Origin: Pseudomonas anatoliensis
GTDB taxonomy: Bacteria; Pseudomonadota; Gammaproteobacteria; Pseudomonadales; Pseudomonadaceae
Assembly (NCBI RefSeq): GCF_017976235.1
Contig: NZ_JACVHC010000008.1
Location: 248,001-312,000 of the forward strand
Direction: 5' to 3'
Length of the DNA stretch: 64,000 bases
Below the pieces are notes generated by a model. That model had not been told where the DNA came from, ran no database searches, and worked only from the letters and a program-made list of their open reading frames with translations. Of this stretch, positions 51,204 to 60,079 are shown piece by piece. Position numbers and translations under genes: made by a program. Position 1 is the first letter of the stretch, and each line of letters begins with the position of its first letter.

Positions 51204-52640
51204 TCAGCTCTCGCTGGCAACCCCGGTCTTGCGCCGTGGAATGCCCAGACGCTGACGACGTTCCCACAGGCATTTACGGCTGACGCCCAGTTTGCGCGCC
51301 AGTTCGGTCTCGGTCATGTGGTCTTGATGCTCGAGGACGAAGTGCTGGAAGTAGTCCTCCAGCGACAGGTCTTCGGTCGGTTCGTGGCTGCTGTTGCTGG
51401 CGTTACCGCCCGTTTGCGGTGGCAGGCCGATGAACTCGTCGTCTTCCAGATCGCTCAGCTCGATGTCGATGCCCAGCAGCTCCGCGGAAATTTCCGGACT
51501 CTCGCTGAGAATCACAGCGCGCTCGACAGCATTTTCCAACTCACGCACGTTACCCGGCCAGGAATAGTGACGGATGGCCTGTTCGGCATCCGCGGCGAAT
51601 GTCAGGTCGGTACGGTTGATGCGCGCACTCTGGCGGGCGAGGAAGGCGCTGGCGATCTCGTTGACGTCAGCACCGCGCTCGCGCAGGGCCGGCAGTTTCA
51701 ATGCGATCACGTGGAGGCGGTAATAAAGGTCTTCGCGGAACTGGCCGATTTTCGCCAGGCTCTTGAGGTCCCGGTGAGTGGCCGCGATCAGGCGCACATC
51801 GACCTTCTGCGACTGCACCGAACCCACCCGGCGAATTTCGCCTTCCTGCAACACACGCAGCAAGCGGGCCTGGGCTTCGAGTGGCAGTTCACCGATCTCG
51901 TCGAGGAACAGCGTGCCACCGTCCGCCGCTTCGACCAGCCCGGCGCGCCCGGCGCTGGCGCCAGTGAACGCACCTTTCTCGTGGCCGAACAGTTCGGACT
52001 CGATCAGGCTTTCCGGGATGGCCGCACAGTTCACCGAGATCATCGGCGCCTTGGCGCGTTTCGACAGATTGTGCAGCGCACGCGCCACCAGCTCTTTGCC
52101 GGTGCCGGACTCGCCCTGGATCAACACATTGGAGTCGGTCGGGGCGACTTTGCGGATCTTGCTGTACAGGTCCTGCATCGGCGGGCACGAACCGATGATG
52201 CCAATTTCGCCATTGCTGTTGTCGACGGCGGATTTGCCGCTGCCATTGGCGGTTTTGGCGGTAACGGTCTCCCCGGCGGCAGGCGCCGATTGACGGTCAC
52301 GCAAAATTCGCGCGACAGCCTGAAGCATTTCATCGTGGTCGAAAGGCTTGGCAATGTAGTCCACCGCGCCCATCTTCATCGAATCCACCGCCGAGCGCAG
52401 GCTGGCGTAACTGGTCATGATCAGCACCGGCGTGCCTTGGCCAAGCTTGATCAGCTCGGTGCCAGGGGCGCCCGGCAAACGCAGATCGCTGACGATCAGA
52501 TCGAACGTAGGAATGGTGAAGCGTTCTTGTGCTTCCTGCACTGAACCGGCTTCGCTCACCTGGTACTGGTTACGTTCCAGCAGGCGGCGCAAGGCGGAGC
52601 GGATAATTGTTTCGTCTTCGACGATCAAAATGTGCGGCAT
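51204..52640 (-). CDS. cbrB: Sigma-54-dependent response regulator CbrB
   Basis: NtrC-family activator of crcZ and of many carbon and amino-acid use genes. Receiver domain MPHILIVEDETIIRSALRRLLE with the phospho-acceptor D52 (IVSDLRLPG). AAA+ domain with Walker A GESGTGKE and the sigma-54 loop GAFTGA in full. C-terminal Fis-type helix-turn-helix (ETELARKLGVSRKCLWERRQRLGIPRRK). 478 residues. It follows cbrA by 22 bp with no terminator between. Confidence 0.97.
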   Translation of the reverse strand: MPHILIVEDETIIRSALRRLLERNQYQVSEAGSVQEAQERFTIPTFDLIVSDLRLPGAPGTELIKLGQGTPVLIMTSYASLRSAVDSMKMGAVDYIAKPFDHDEMLQAVARILRDRQSAPAAGETVTAKTANGSGKSAVDNSNGEIGIIGSCPPMQDLYSKIRKVAPTDSNVLIQGESGTGKELVARALHNLSKRAKAPMISVNCAAIPESLIESELFGHEKGAFTGASAGRAGLVEAADGGTLFLDEIGELPLEAQARLLRVLQEGEIRRVGSVQSQKVDVRLIAATHRDLKSLAKIGQFREDLYYRLHVIALKLPALRERGADVNEIASAFLARQSARINRTDLTFAADAEQAIRHYSWPGNVRELENAVERAVILSESPEISAELLGIDIELSDLEDDEFIGLPPQTGGNASNSSHEPTEDLSLEDYFQHFVLEHQDHMTETELARKLGVSRKCLWERRQRLGIPRRKTGVASES

Positions 52641-52662
52641 TGATTCGATACTCTCGACGGTC

Positions 52663-55617
52663 TCAGTTCACAGCGGACGTCGCTTCGACATGACGCGGTA
52701 AGGTCACCCGGATACGGGTGCCGCGTTGGCTTTGTACATCAGCCGGGCTGTCGATGGTGATTTGTCCATAATGCTCTTCAACGATGGAATAGACCAGTGC
52801 AAGGCCCAGACCGGTGCCTTCGCCAGGGTCCTTGGTGGTGAAGAAGGGTTCGAACAATCGGTCCATGATGTTCTTCGGAATACCGCTGCCTTCGTCCTCC
52901 ACGATCAGATCGACCGTGTGTTCGCCGGCTTCACTCTTGACCCGCACCGCGCTGTGCGGCGGCGATGCGTCGCGGGCGTTGGAGAGCAGATTGATCAGCA
53001 CCTGGGCGAGCCGCTGCGGATCGCCTTCGACCCAATGATCGGGATCGCACAGGTTGTAGAACTGCACTTCGAAATTGCGTCGGTTCAACGCCAGCAGCCC
53101 GATGGCATCCTGCGCGACTTCGGCCAGACAGACGGGCTCGTCACTGTGCTGATGGCTGCCAGCGTGGGCGAAACTCATCAGCGACTGGACGATGCGTGAC
53201 ACGCGTTTGGTCTGTTCGAGAATCTGCCCGCTGATTTCGGTCAGTTCGCTATCGTCTTCGCGTTCTTCGCGCAGGTTCTGCGCCAGACAGGCGATGCCGG
53301 TGATCGGATTGCCGATTTCATGGGCCACCCCCGCAGCAAGGCGACCGATGCTGGCCAGGCGCTCGGAGTGCACCAGTTTGTCTTCGAGCATCTGGGTTTC
53401 GGTGAGGTCTTCGACCAGCAGCACCAGACCGCTGTTACCGGGGGCCAGCGGCTCGTCAATCGCTGCCTTGTGCAGATTGAGCCAGCGCGTCTGGCCGTCG
53501 AGGGCCAGGTGTTGTTTGTGCAAGTGCTCATCGGGCAGGTTGATAAAGCCCTGGAGCAATTCTTTCCACGGATCGCCGATGGTGCTCAGGCGCGAGCCGA
53601 CCACGCGTTGCGCAGCAATCCCGGTGAGTTCTTCCATGGCCTTGTTCCACATCAGGATCTCCTGATCCTTGGCCAGCGAGCAGACGCCCATCGGCAGTTC
53701 CTGCAAGGTCTGGCGGTGGTAGCGGCGCAGGGCATCGAGTTCGGCGGCAAGACCTGTGAGGCGCGAGTGGTAATCCTCGAGGCGGCTCTCGATGAAGTGA
53801 ATGTCTTCGGTGACGTAGTTTTCGCCGCCGGCCTTGTACGGCAGGAAGGTTTCGACCATGTCCTGAGCGACGCTTGGGCCCATCAGACCGGAAAGGTTGG
53901 CTTCGATACGATCGCGCAAACGGCGCAAGGCATACGGGCGGCGTTCATCGAACGGCAGGTAAAGATCACGCAGCGCCTGTTCGACTTCTTTCTGCGCAGC
54001 CTTGGCGCCCAGCGGTTTAGCCAGTTGTGTGGCGAATTCCTGTGGCGAGGCGGCGTGCAGTTCGCGGCGTTGCGGGCGGCGCACATTGTCTACCGCGCAA
54101 GCTTCGGCAGCGGACGCCTCTTCCGGGCTGGCGTTGGTGAACAGCGAGATCAGGGTGAACATCAGCACGTTGGCGGCCAGCGAGGCGATCGCCGCCATGT
54201 GCCAACTGGTGTCGTCCAGCACGTAAATCATGTTCAGCAGCGGGATGTAGAAACCTTGCAGATTGCCGACCAGCGGCAAGAGCATGGTCACCACCCACAC
54301 CAGAATCCCCGCCAACAGACCGGCGATAAAACCGCGACGATTGGCGGTCGGCCAGTACAGCACCGACAACACCCCCGGCAGGAATTGCAACGTGGCTACA
54401 AAAGCGACGATGCCCAGGTTGGCCAGATCCTGGCCGGCGCCGAGCATCAGATAAAAGCCGAAACCGGCCATGATGATCGCGACGATCAGCGCCCGGCGAG
54501 TCCACTTCAGCCAGCGATAGATATTGCCTTCGGCGGGCGGCTGGTAAAGCGGCAGCACCAGGTGGTTCAGCGCCATGCCCGACAGTGCCAGGGTGGTGAC
54601 GATGATCAGGCCACTGGCCGCCGACAAACCACCGACATAGGCGAGCAATGCCAGCGGCTTGCTGTTGGCGGCGATGCCGATGCCGAGGGTGAAGTATTCC
54701 GGGTCGGTAGTGGCGCCGAGCTTGAGGCCGGCCCACAAAATCAGCGGCACTGCCAGGCTCATCAGCAGCAGGAACAGCGGCAAACCCCAGCTTGCGCTGA
54801 CCAATGAGCGCGGGTTGAGGTTTTCGGTGAAGGTCATGTGATACATGTGCGGCATCACGATTGCCGAAGCGAAAAACACCAGCAGCAGCGTGCGCCACGG
54901 GCCTTCCTGCAACGGCGTGTGCAATGCGGCGAGGGCGGTCTGGTTTTGCAGCAGCCACAGCTCAAGCTGTTGCGGGCCGTCGAATACGCCGTACAGCGCA
55001 TACAGGCCAACGCCGCCGAGGGCGATCAGTTTGATCACCGATTCGAAAGCAATCGCGAACACCAGCCCTTCGTGCTTCTCGCGCGTCGCGATATGCCGGG
55101 AGCCGAAGAAAATCGTGAACAGAATGATCAGCGCACAGAACGCCAGCGCCACGCGGCTCTGAATCGGCTCGCCGGTGAGGATACCAATGGAATCGGCCAC
55201 CGCTTGAATCTGCAACGCCAGCAGCGGCAGCACGCCGATCAGCATGAAAATCGTGGTCAGCGCCCCGGCCCAGGTGCTGCGAAACCGGAAGGCAAACAGA
55301 TCCGCCAGCGACGACAGTTGATAGGTGCGGGTGATTTTCAGAATCGGATAGAGCAGCACCGGCGCCAGCAAAAATGCGCCGGACACCCCGAGATAACTGG
55401 ACAGAAAGCCATAGCCGTACTGATAGGCCAGGCCCACCGTGCCGTAGAACGCCCAGGCACTGGCGTAAACCCCCAGCGACAGCGTGTAAGTCAGCGGATG
55501 GCGAATGATCGCCCGTGGAATCATTCCACGCTCACTGATCCAGGCCACGCCAAACAGTGCGGCCAGGTAGGCGGCGCTGATCAGCAGCATCTGGGTCAGG
55601 CTAAAGCTCATCGGCAT
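52663..55617 (-). CDS. cbrA: Sensor kinase CbrA with solute:sodium symporter-like membrane domain
   Basis: Histidine kinase partner of CbrB. About 490 N-terminal residues form an SSSF-type transporter domain with some 13 hydrophobic segments (GVYASAWAFYGTVGLAYQYGYGFL; LADLFAFRFRS). A STAC-like linker (about 525-595), a PAS domain (about 630-740) and HisKA/HATPase follow. The phospho-histidine is about H766 in RLAAGVAHEIGNPITGIACL; ATP-binding boxes include NLLSNARDASPP and GEGTGLGLALVYSIV. CbrA of P. putida has been linked to histidine transport, so it may sense while transporting. 984 residues; an ATG two codons in is equally possible. Overlaps cbrX. Confidence 0.96.
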   Translation of the reverse strand: MPMSFSLTQMLLISAAYLAALFGVAWISERGMIPRAIIRHPLTYTLSLGVYASAWAFYGTVGLAYQYGYGFLSSYLGVSGAFLLAPVLLYPILKITRTYQLSSLADLFAFRFRSTWAGALTTIFMLIGVLPLLALQIQAVADSIGILTGEPIQSRVALAFCALIILFTIFFGSRHIATREKHEGLVFAIAFESVIKLIALGGVGLYALYGVFDGPQQLELWLLQNQTALAALHTPLQEGPWRTLLLVFFASAIVMPHMYHMTFTENLNPRSLVSASWGLPLFLLLMSLAVPLILWAGLKLGATTDPEYFTLGIGIAANSKPLALLAYVGGLSAASGLIIVTTLALSGMALNHLVLPLYQPPAEGNIYRWLKWTRRALIVAIIMAGFGFYLMLGAGQDLANLGIVAFVATLQFLPGVLSVLYWPTANRRGFIAGLLAGILVWVVTMLLPLVGNLQGFYIPLLNMIYVLDDTSWHMAAIASLAANVLMFTLISLFTNASPEEASAAEACAVDNVRRPQRRELHAASPQEFATQLAKPLGAKAAQKEVEQALRDLYLPFDERRPYALRRLRDRIEANLSGLMGPSVAQDMVETFLPYKAGGENYVTEDIHFIESRLEDYHSRLTGLAAELDALRRYHRQTLQELPMGVCSLAKDQEILMWNKAMEELTGIAAQRVVGSRLSTIGDPWKELLQGFINLPDEHLHKQHLALDGQTRWLNLHKAAIDEPLAPGNSGLVLLVEDLTETQMLEDKLVHSERLASIGRLAAGVAHEIGNPITGIACLAQNLREEREDDSELTEISGQILEQTKRVSRIVQSLMSFAHAGSHQHSDEPVCLAEVAQDAIGLLALNRRNFEVQFYNLCDPDHWVEGDPQRLAQVLINLLSNARDASPPHSAVRVKSEAGEHTVDLIVEDEGSGIPKNIMDRLFEPFFTTKDPGEGTGLGLALVYSIVEEHYGQITIDSPADVQSQRGTRIRVTLPRHVEATSAVN

Positions 55618-55777
55618 CTTTTTGGCTCTGCAGGATGAAGGTCACGACAATCAGGATCAGCCAAAGCAGATAGGGGCGATACCAGGCGCCCGTAGCGTCG
55701 ATCCACCAATCCATGATGGCGGGCGAAAACAGATATATCCCCACGACCAAAAGCAGGACCAAGCGATAGATGTACAT
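55601..55777 (-). CDS. cbrX: CbrX-like small membrane protein overlapping cbrA
   Basis: 58-residue protein read on the minus strand: MYIYRLVLLLVVGIYLFSPA, then IMDWWIDATGAWYRPYLLWLILIVVTFILQ, two membrane helices, and a short charged end SQKDADEL. An AGAGAGG site lies 5 bases before the ATG. Its stop (TAG) is 17 bp inside cbrA, and cbrA has no good ribosome-binding site of its own. This equals the described P. putida layout, where cbrX overlaps cbrA and is needed for its translation. Confidence 0.87.
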   Translation of the reverse strand: MYIYRLVLLLVVGIYLFSPAIMDWWIDATGAWYRPYLLWLILIVVTFILQSQKDADEL

Positions 55778-55854
55778 CCCGGCCTCTCTTTTTTATGCGC
55801 GTGCCCGAAAACGTGCGGCGATGGTAACGGATGGCTGCGCGACTGCAAGTGTCG

Positions 55855-56751
55855 TCATAGCAGTTGCGCTTCGGGCAGGGTCAGTGTGCGCGGGATCCTG
55901 GTGGCATCCCAGTGCGCGCTGCCCCACTTCAGCAGTTCCTGCGGCGTGGCGTGTTCGAGTTCTGCGCCGGGATTTTGCCCCAATGCACGCAGGGCCCGCA
56001 GCAGCAACGGCGTAGCTTGATCCGCCTCAAGCGGCGGCGAGCGGTAGGACTTGCCGAGTTTGTTGCCGTCCGGTTGAGTGATCAACGGCAGGTGCAGGTA
56101 ACGCGGTTGACGCAAGCCCAGCAGTTCTTGCAGATAGAGCTGGCGCGGCGTGGAGTCGAGCAGATCGGCGCCACGGACGATATCGGTGATGCCTTGCCAG
56201 GCATCGTCGAGCACCACGGCAAGTTGGTAGGCATAGAGGCCGTCGCGACGGCGAATCACAAAGTCGCCGACATCGCGGCCCAGATGCTGGCGATATTCGC
56301 CCTGCACCCGATCGATGAAGTGATATTCCAGCTCCGGCACGCGCAGGCGGATCGCCGCGTCTTGCTGGTCGTGGCCCGCGTTGCGGCACAACCCCGGATA
56401 AATCCCGTGATAAGGCTCCAGTTGTTTGCGCGAGCAAGTGCAGGCGTAGGCCAGGCCGTGATTGAACAGGCTGTTGAGCACTTGGGCATAAGCGTCATGT
56501 CGATCGCTCTGGCGCACCATCTCGCCATCCCATTCAAAGCCGTAGCTTTCCAGGGCCTTGAGGATCGCTACCTGCGCGCCGGGCTCTTCGCGCGGCGGGT
56601 CGAGATCCTCCATACGCACCAGCCAGCGGCCGCCGACCGAACGCGCGTCGAGATACGAGGCGAGGGCAGCGACCAGCGAGCCGAAGTGCAAGTGGCCACT
56701 GGGTGTCGGGGCGAAGCGGCCGATGTAGGCGGGGGATGTCTTGGCAGTCAT
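55855..56751 (-). CDS. gluQRS: Glutamyl-Q tRNA(Asp) synthetase
   Basis: Truncated glutamyl-tRNA synthetase paralogue that puts glutamate on queuosine of tRNA-Asp. ATG at 56751 gives MTAKTSPAYIGRFAPTPSGHLHFGSLVAALASYLDAR (HIGH-type motif SGHLHFG). Zinc ligands CTC and C in YACTCSRKQLEPYHGIYPGLCR, and the KMSKS-equivalent KLGKSYRS. The anticodon-binding half of GluRS is absent, as expected: 298 residues against about 490. Next to dksA, the common gammaproteobacterial order dksA-gluQRS. Confidence 0.95.
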   Translation of the reverse strand: MTAKTSPAYIGRFAPTPSGHLHFGSLVAALASYLDARSVGGRWLVRMEDLDPPREEPGAQVAILKALESYGFEWDGEMVRQSDRHDAYAQVLNSLFNHGLAYACTCSRKQLEPYHGIYPGLCRNAGHDQQDAAIRLRVPELEYHFIDRVQGEYRQHLGRDVGDFVIRRRDGLYAYQLAVVLDDAWQGITDIVRGADLLDSTPRQLYLQELLGLRQPRYLHLPLITQPDGNKLGKSYRSPPLEADQATPLLLRALRALGQNPGAELEHATPQELLKWGSAHWDATRIPRTLTLPEAQLL

Positions 56752-56789
56752 GGCGGCGGATTTACTTTCAGGGGGGGTACACCACACCT

Positions 56790-56879
56790 TGTAGGAGTGA
56801 GCCTGCTCGCGATCGCGGTCTGGCATTCAACATCGTAATTGACTGACCCACCGCTATCGCGAGCAGGCTCACTCCTACA
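56790..56879. repeat. REP pair, GTAGGAGTGAGCCTGCTCGC family
   Basis: Inverted pair of the same unit as at 46415-46504, with GCGAT or GCGATAG ends. It lies between dksA and gluQRS, so it may uncouple two genes that are often co-transcribed. Confidence 0.9.
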
Positions 56880-56899
56880 AGGGGCAAACGGCAGAAACA

Positions 56900-56927
56900 A
56901 AAACGGAGCGTTCGCACGCTCCGTTTT
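56900..56927 (-). terminator. Terminator after dksA (bidirectional)
   Basis: Stem AAAACGGAGCG / CGCTCCGTTTT with a 6-base loop, 16 bp after the dksA stop on the minus strand. A- and T-runs on both sides allow either direction. Confidence 0.87.
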
Positions 56928-56942
56928 TCGTTCAGGTCGATA

Positions 56943-57386
56943 TTACTTGCCGACCTGCTTTTCCTTGATTTCAGCCAGGTTCTTACAGTCGACGCACATG
57001 TCGGCGGTAGGACGGGCCTCGAGGCGCTTGACGCCGATCTCGATGCCGCAGGATTCGCACCAGCCGTAATCTTCGTTCTGGATCAGATCAAGCGTCTTGT
57101 CGATCTTCTTGATCAGCTTGCGCTCGCGATCGCGGGCGCGCAGCTCCAGGGCGAATTCTTCTTCCTGGCTGGCACGGTCGGCCGGGTCAGGGAAGTTGGC
57201 CGCTTCGTCTTTCATATGGTCGACGGTACGGTCGACTTCCTGCATCAAGTCCTGTTTCCACTTGTTCAGGATCTTGGTGAAGTGGGCACGCATTGGAGCG
57301 CCCATATACTCTTCGTCTTTGGCCTGAACATAAGGTTCGAAACCGCTGACGGTCGGATTAGCCTGTTGCTTTGCTTGGGTGGGCAT
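56943..57386 (-). CDS. dksA: RNA polymerase-binding transcription factor DksA
   Basis: Binds the secondary channel of RNA polymerase and, with ppGpp, represses stable-RNA promoters and activates amino-acid genes. 147 residues. A coiled coil (about 35-105) has the acidic tip DPADRA (D67, D70, A72), matching the functional DxxDxA tip. The zinc finger has C110, C113, C131 and C134, the classical DksA rather than the zinc-free DksA2. The tRNA promoter at 20743 with its GC-rich start is the kind of target it acts on. Confidence 0.97.
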   Translation of the reverse strand: MPTQAKQQANPTVSGFEPYVQAKDEEYMGAPMRAHFTKILNKWKQDLMQEVDRTVDHMKDEAANFPDPADRASQEEEFALELRARDRERKLIKKIDKTLDLIQNEDYGWCESCGIEIGVKRLEARPTADMCVDCKNLAEIKEKQVGK

Positions 57387-57720
57387 GAAATGGACCGCCT
57401 CTACTCTTGTAATCCATTGCGCAGGATTGCTCCATCACCGACACCTGCCGGCCCTGCGGCTGCAAGCGGGCGAACTTACCAGATCAATTCGGCCCGCGCT
57501 ACTCCCGGATGTCGAGGCTGCGGCCGACGGTGCCTGGAAAAGTTTGCCAAGCCATGTCTGGCGGTGTTGAAGACCTGTTCAATCACTGATTTTAGTCAAT
57601 CCTGGAGCGTACGTTCGTATCGTTACAGTCCAGCGTTCTTGTGGCTGTGACCGCTACGGGTTCTCGCTCGTTCCGGCAGATGGGTAGAATCGTTTCTTTT
57701 CCCCCGTCGAAGGAAGGCCA
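57387..57720. other. Divergent intergenic region dksA / aminotransferase, no gene seen
   Basis: 334 bp carrying the 5' regions of dksA (minus) and the aminotransferase gene (plus). GAAGGAAGG just before 57721 is the ribosome-binding site of the latter. I see no repeat and no clear promoter hexamers. Confidence 0.6.
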
Positions 57721-58893
57721 ATGGCTCAGCCCTACAGTGCGCGCAGTCGTGCGATCGAACCGTTCCATGTGATGGCGCTGCTGGCGCGGGCCAATGAATT
57801 GCAGGCCGCGGGCCACGACGTGATCCACCTGGAAATCGGCGAGCCGGACTTCACCACGGCCGAGCCGATCATCCAGGCGGGACACGCGGCACTGACGGCG
57901 GGCAAGACGCGCTACACCGCCGCGCGCGGTATTCCCGAGCTGCGCGAGGCGATTTCCGGTTTTTATCAATCGCGTTACGGCTTGAACATTGATCCACGGC
58001 GCATCCTGATCACGCCGGGAGGCTCCGGGGCCCTCCTGCTGGCCAGTGCCCTGCTGGTCGATCCCGGTAAACACTGGTTGCTGGCGGACCCGGGTTACCC
58101 GTGCAATCGACACTTCCTGCGCTTGGTCGAAGGCGCGGCGCAGCTTGTTCCGGTAGGGCCGGAGGTGCGTTACCAACTGACTCCGGATCTGGTCGAGCGG
58201 CACTGGGATCACGACAGCGTTGGCGCACTGGTCGCGTCGCCGGCCAACCCGACCGGGACGATCCTGACCCGCGATGAACTCGCCGGGTTATCCACAGCCA
58301 TCAAGGCGCGGCACGGGCATCTGGTGGTGGATGAGATCTATCACGGGCTGACTTACGGCACCGACGCGGCGAGTGTTCTGGAAGTTGATGACAGCGCTTT
58401 TGTGCTCAACAGTTTCTCCAAATATTTCGGCATGACCGGATGGCGTCTCGGCTGGTTGGTCGCACCGGATGCGGCAGTCAGTGAATTGGAAAAACTCGCG
58501 CAGAACCTCTACATCAGCGCACCGAGCATGGCCCAGTACGCGGCGCTGGCGTGTTTCGAGCCGGATACCATCGCGATTCTTGAGGAGCGCCGCGCCGAAT
58601 TCGGCCGACGTCGAGATTTCCTGCTGCCAGCATTACGCGAACTGGGTTTCAACATCGCGGTAGAACCTGAAGGCGCGTTTTATCTTTATGCGGATATCAG
58701 CAAGTTCGGCGGCGATGCCTTCGCGTTCTGCCGTCATTTCCTCGAAACCGAGCACGTTGCGTTCACGCCGGGTCTCGACTTTGGCCGGTATCAGGCCAGT
58801 CACCATGTGCGATTTGCCTACACGCAAAACCTCCCTCGCTTACAGGAAGCGGTGGAGCGGATTGCCCGTGGCTTGAAGAGCTGGCAAGCCTGA
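57721..58893 (+). CDS. PLP-dependent class I/II aminotransferase
   Basis: Fold-type I aminotransferase of 390 residues. Motifs: HLEIGEPDFTTAEPI, KTRYTAARGIPELREAI, SPANPTGTILTRDELA, VVDEIYHGLTYG (Asp and Tyr that hold PLP) and SFSKYFGMTGWRLGW with the PLP lysine K234. The C-terminal HHVRFAYTQNLPRLQEAVERI holds the substrate-carboxylate arginine. Substrate cannot be told from sequence; relatives act on aspartate, alanine or aromatic amino acids. It overlaps sfsA by 1 bp (TGATG), so they form an operon, and the same neighbour pair with dksA is found in other pseudomonads. Confidence 0.9.
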   Translation: MAQPYSARSRAIEPFHVMALLARANELQAAGHDVIHLEIGEPDFTTAEPIIQAGHAALTAGKTRYTAARGIPELREAISGFYQSRYGLNIDPRRILITPGGSGALLLASALLVDPGKHWLLADPGYPCNRHFLRLVEGAAQLVPVGPEVRYQLTPDLVERHWDHDSVGALVASPANPTGTILTRDELAGLSTAIKARHGHLVVDEIYHGLTYGTDAASVLEVDDSAFVLNSFSKYFGMTGWRLGWLVAPDAAVSELEKLAQNLYISAPSMAQYAALACFEPDTIAILEERRAEFGRRRDFLLPALRELGFNIAVEPEGAFYLYADISKFGGDAFAFCRHFLETEHVAFTPGLDFGRYQASHHVRFAYTQNLPRLQEAVERIARGLKSWQA

Positions 58894-59606
58894 TGCGTTT
58901 TTATCCTCCTCTGGAAGAGGCGCGACTGATCCGTCGATACAAGCGTTTTCTCACCGATATCGAGACCGTTAACGGCGAGTTGTTGACTATTCACTGCCCG
59001 AACACCGGTTCGATGCTCAATTGTCAGGTCGAGGGCGGGCAAGTCTGGTTTAGCCGCTCCAACGACCCGAAACGCAAACTGCCCGGCACTTGGGAGATCG
59101 GTGAAACCCCGCAGGGACGGTTGTTCTGCGTGAACACCGCACGAGCCAATGGATTGGTTGAAGAGGCGTTGCAGGCCGGCGTCATTACCGAGTTGAACGG
59201 CTTTACCGCGTTGAAGCGCGAAGTGGCTTACGGACAGGAAAAAAGCCGCATTGATTTCCGCCTCGAATACCCGAGCGGCCCGGCCTATGTCGAAGTGAAA
59301 AGCGTCACGCTGGGTTTCGATGGCACGAACGTGGCGGCGTTTCCAGATGCCGTGACCCAGCGTGGCGCCAAGCATTTGCGTGAGTTGGCGCACCTGGCGC
59401 GGGACGGGATTCGTGCAGTGCAGCTGTATTGCGTGAATCTCAGCGGGATTGAAGCGGTGCGTCCGGCCGAAGAAATCGATTCGGCCTACGCCGAGGCTTT
59501 GCGTGAAGCGGTCGCCTGCGGTGTTGAGGTTTTGGCTTACGGCGTTCGCTTGAGCCATGAAGAAATGGTGATCGACCGCCGCCTCGACGTGCTGCTCAAC
59601 GGTTAA
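58893..59606 (+). CDS. sfsA: SfsA family DNA-binding protein (sugar fermentation stimulation)
   Basis: 237-residue protein. Begins MRFYPPLEEARLIRRYKRFLTDIE, an OB-fold-like N-terminal part; HCPNTGSMLNC and FSRSNDPKRKLPGTWE are SfsA signatures. The C-terminal domain resembles a PD-(D/E)XK nuclease: SRIDFRLEYPSGPAYVEVKSVTLG has the D...ExK pattern. In E. coli SfsA stimulates maltose genes; a nucleic-acid role is likely but not settled. The start overlaps the aminotransferase stop; the end overlaps the convergent Rieske gene by 4 bp. Confidence 0.92.
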   Translation: MRFYPPLEEARLIRRYKRFLTDIETVNGELLTIHCPNTGSMLNCQVEGGQVWFSRSNDPKRKLPGTWEIGETPQGRLFCVNTARANGLVEEALQAGVITELNGFTALKREVAYGQEKSRIDFRLEYPSGPAYVEVKSVTLGFDGTNVAAFPDAVTQRGAKHLRELAHLARDGIRAVQLYCVNLSGIEAVRPAEEIDSAYAEALREAVACGVEVLAYGVRLSHEEMVIDRRLDVLLNG

Positions 59607-59920
59607 ACATCTATCCACAGGCCTTGCGCATCTTCGCGGCAGGGTATGGCCGTCAGCGATTGCCCGGCACACGGTCCGGAAACGCATTCACCGTCCTCGA
59701 TCAGAAACAGTGCACCGTGGGTGGCGCACTGGATCAGGCTGTTGCTCTGATCGAGAAACTGATCGGGATGCCATTCCAGCCCTACACCGCGGTGCGGGCA
59801 GCGGTTGAGGTAGACATACGCCTGACCGTTGCGACGCACGGCAAACAGTTTTTGCCCATCGACATCAAAACCGCGACTGCCGGCCTCGGCCAGATCGGTG
59901 CCGGCGCAGAGAAACTTCAT
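59603..59920 (-). CDS. Stand-alone Rieske [2Fe-2S] ferredoxin
   Basis: 105-residue soluble Rieske protein. Cluster ligands C41 and H43 (NRCPHRGVGLEW) and C65 and H68 (QCATHGALF) are all present with usual spacing. Start MKFLCAGTDLAEAGSRGFDVDGQKLFAVRR; no signal or membrane anchor, so a cytoplasmic electron carrier or a regulatory subunit. No oxygenase or reductase gene is adjacent. Overlaps sfsA tail-to-tail by 4 bp and its 5' side faces the Fur-box-like site before phuT. Partner unknown. Confidence 0.9.
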   Translation of the reverse strand: MKFLCAGTDLAEAGSRGFDVDGQKLFAVRRNGQAYVYLNRCPHRGVGLEWHPDQFLDQSNSLIQCATHGALFLIEDGECVSGPCAGQSLTAIPCREDAQGLWIDV

Positions 59921-59969
59921 GGCTATCCTCTAGTGTCGTGTCGGGATATGTCCGAGCTTGACGTTTAAA

Positions 59970-59984
59970 TGCAAACAATTATCA
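59970..59984 (+). promoter_or_regulatory. Fur box upstream of the heme uptake operon
   Basis: TGCAAACAATTATCA against the 7-1-7 Fur consensus TGATAATnATTATCA: the right half (ATTATCA) is perfect and the left half has four of seven. It lies about 95 bp before phuT in the gap to the Rieske gene. Iron repression of phuTUV is expected from the family. Confidence 0.65.
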
Positions 59985-60079
59985 AATGGCGGCCTTCACC
60001 CGAAGGCGCCGGCCAGATGCCGAGGATACTTGGCCTGACATCCTGACGCCCGGGAAAACCTTGTTCAAGGAAGCTGTGT

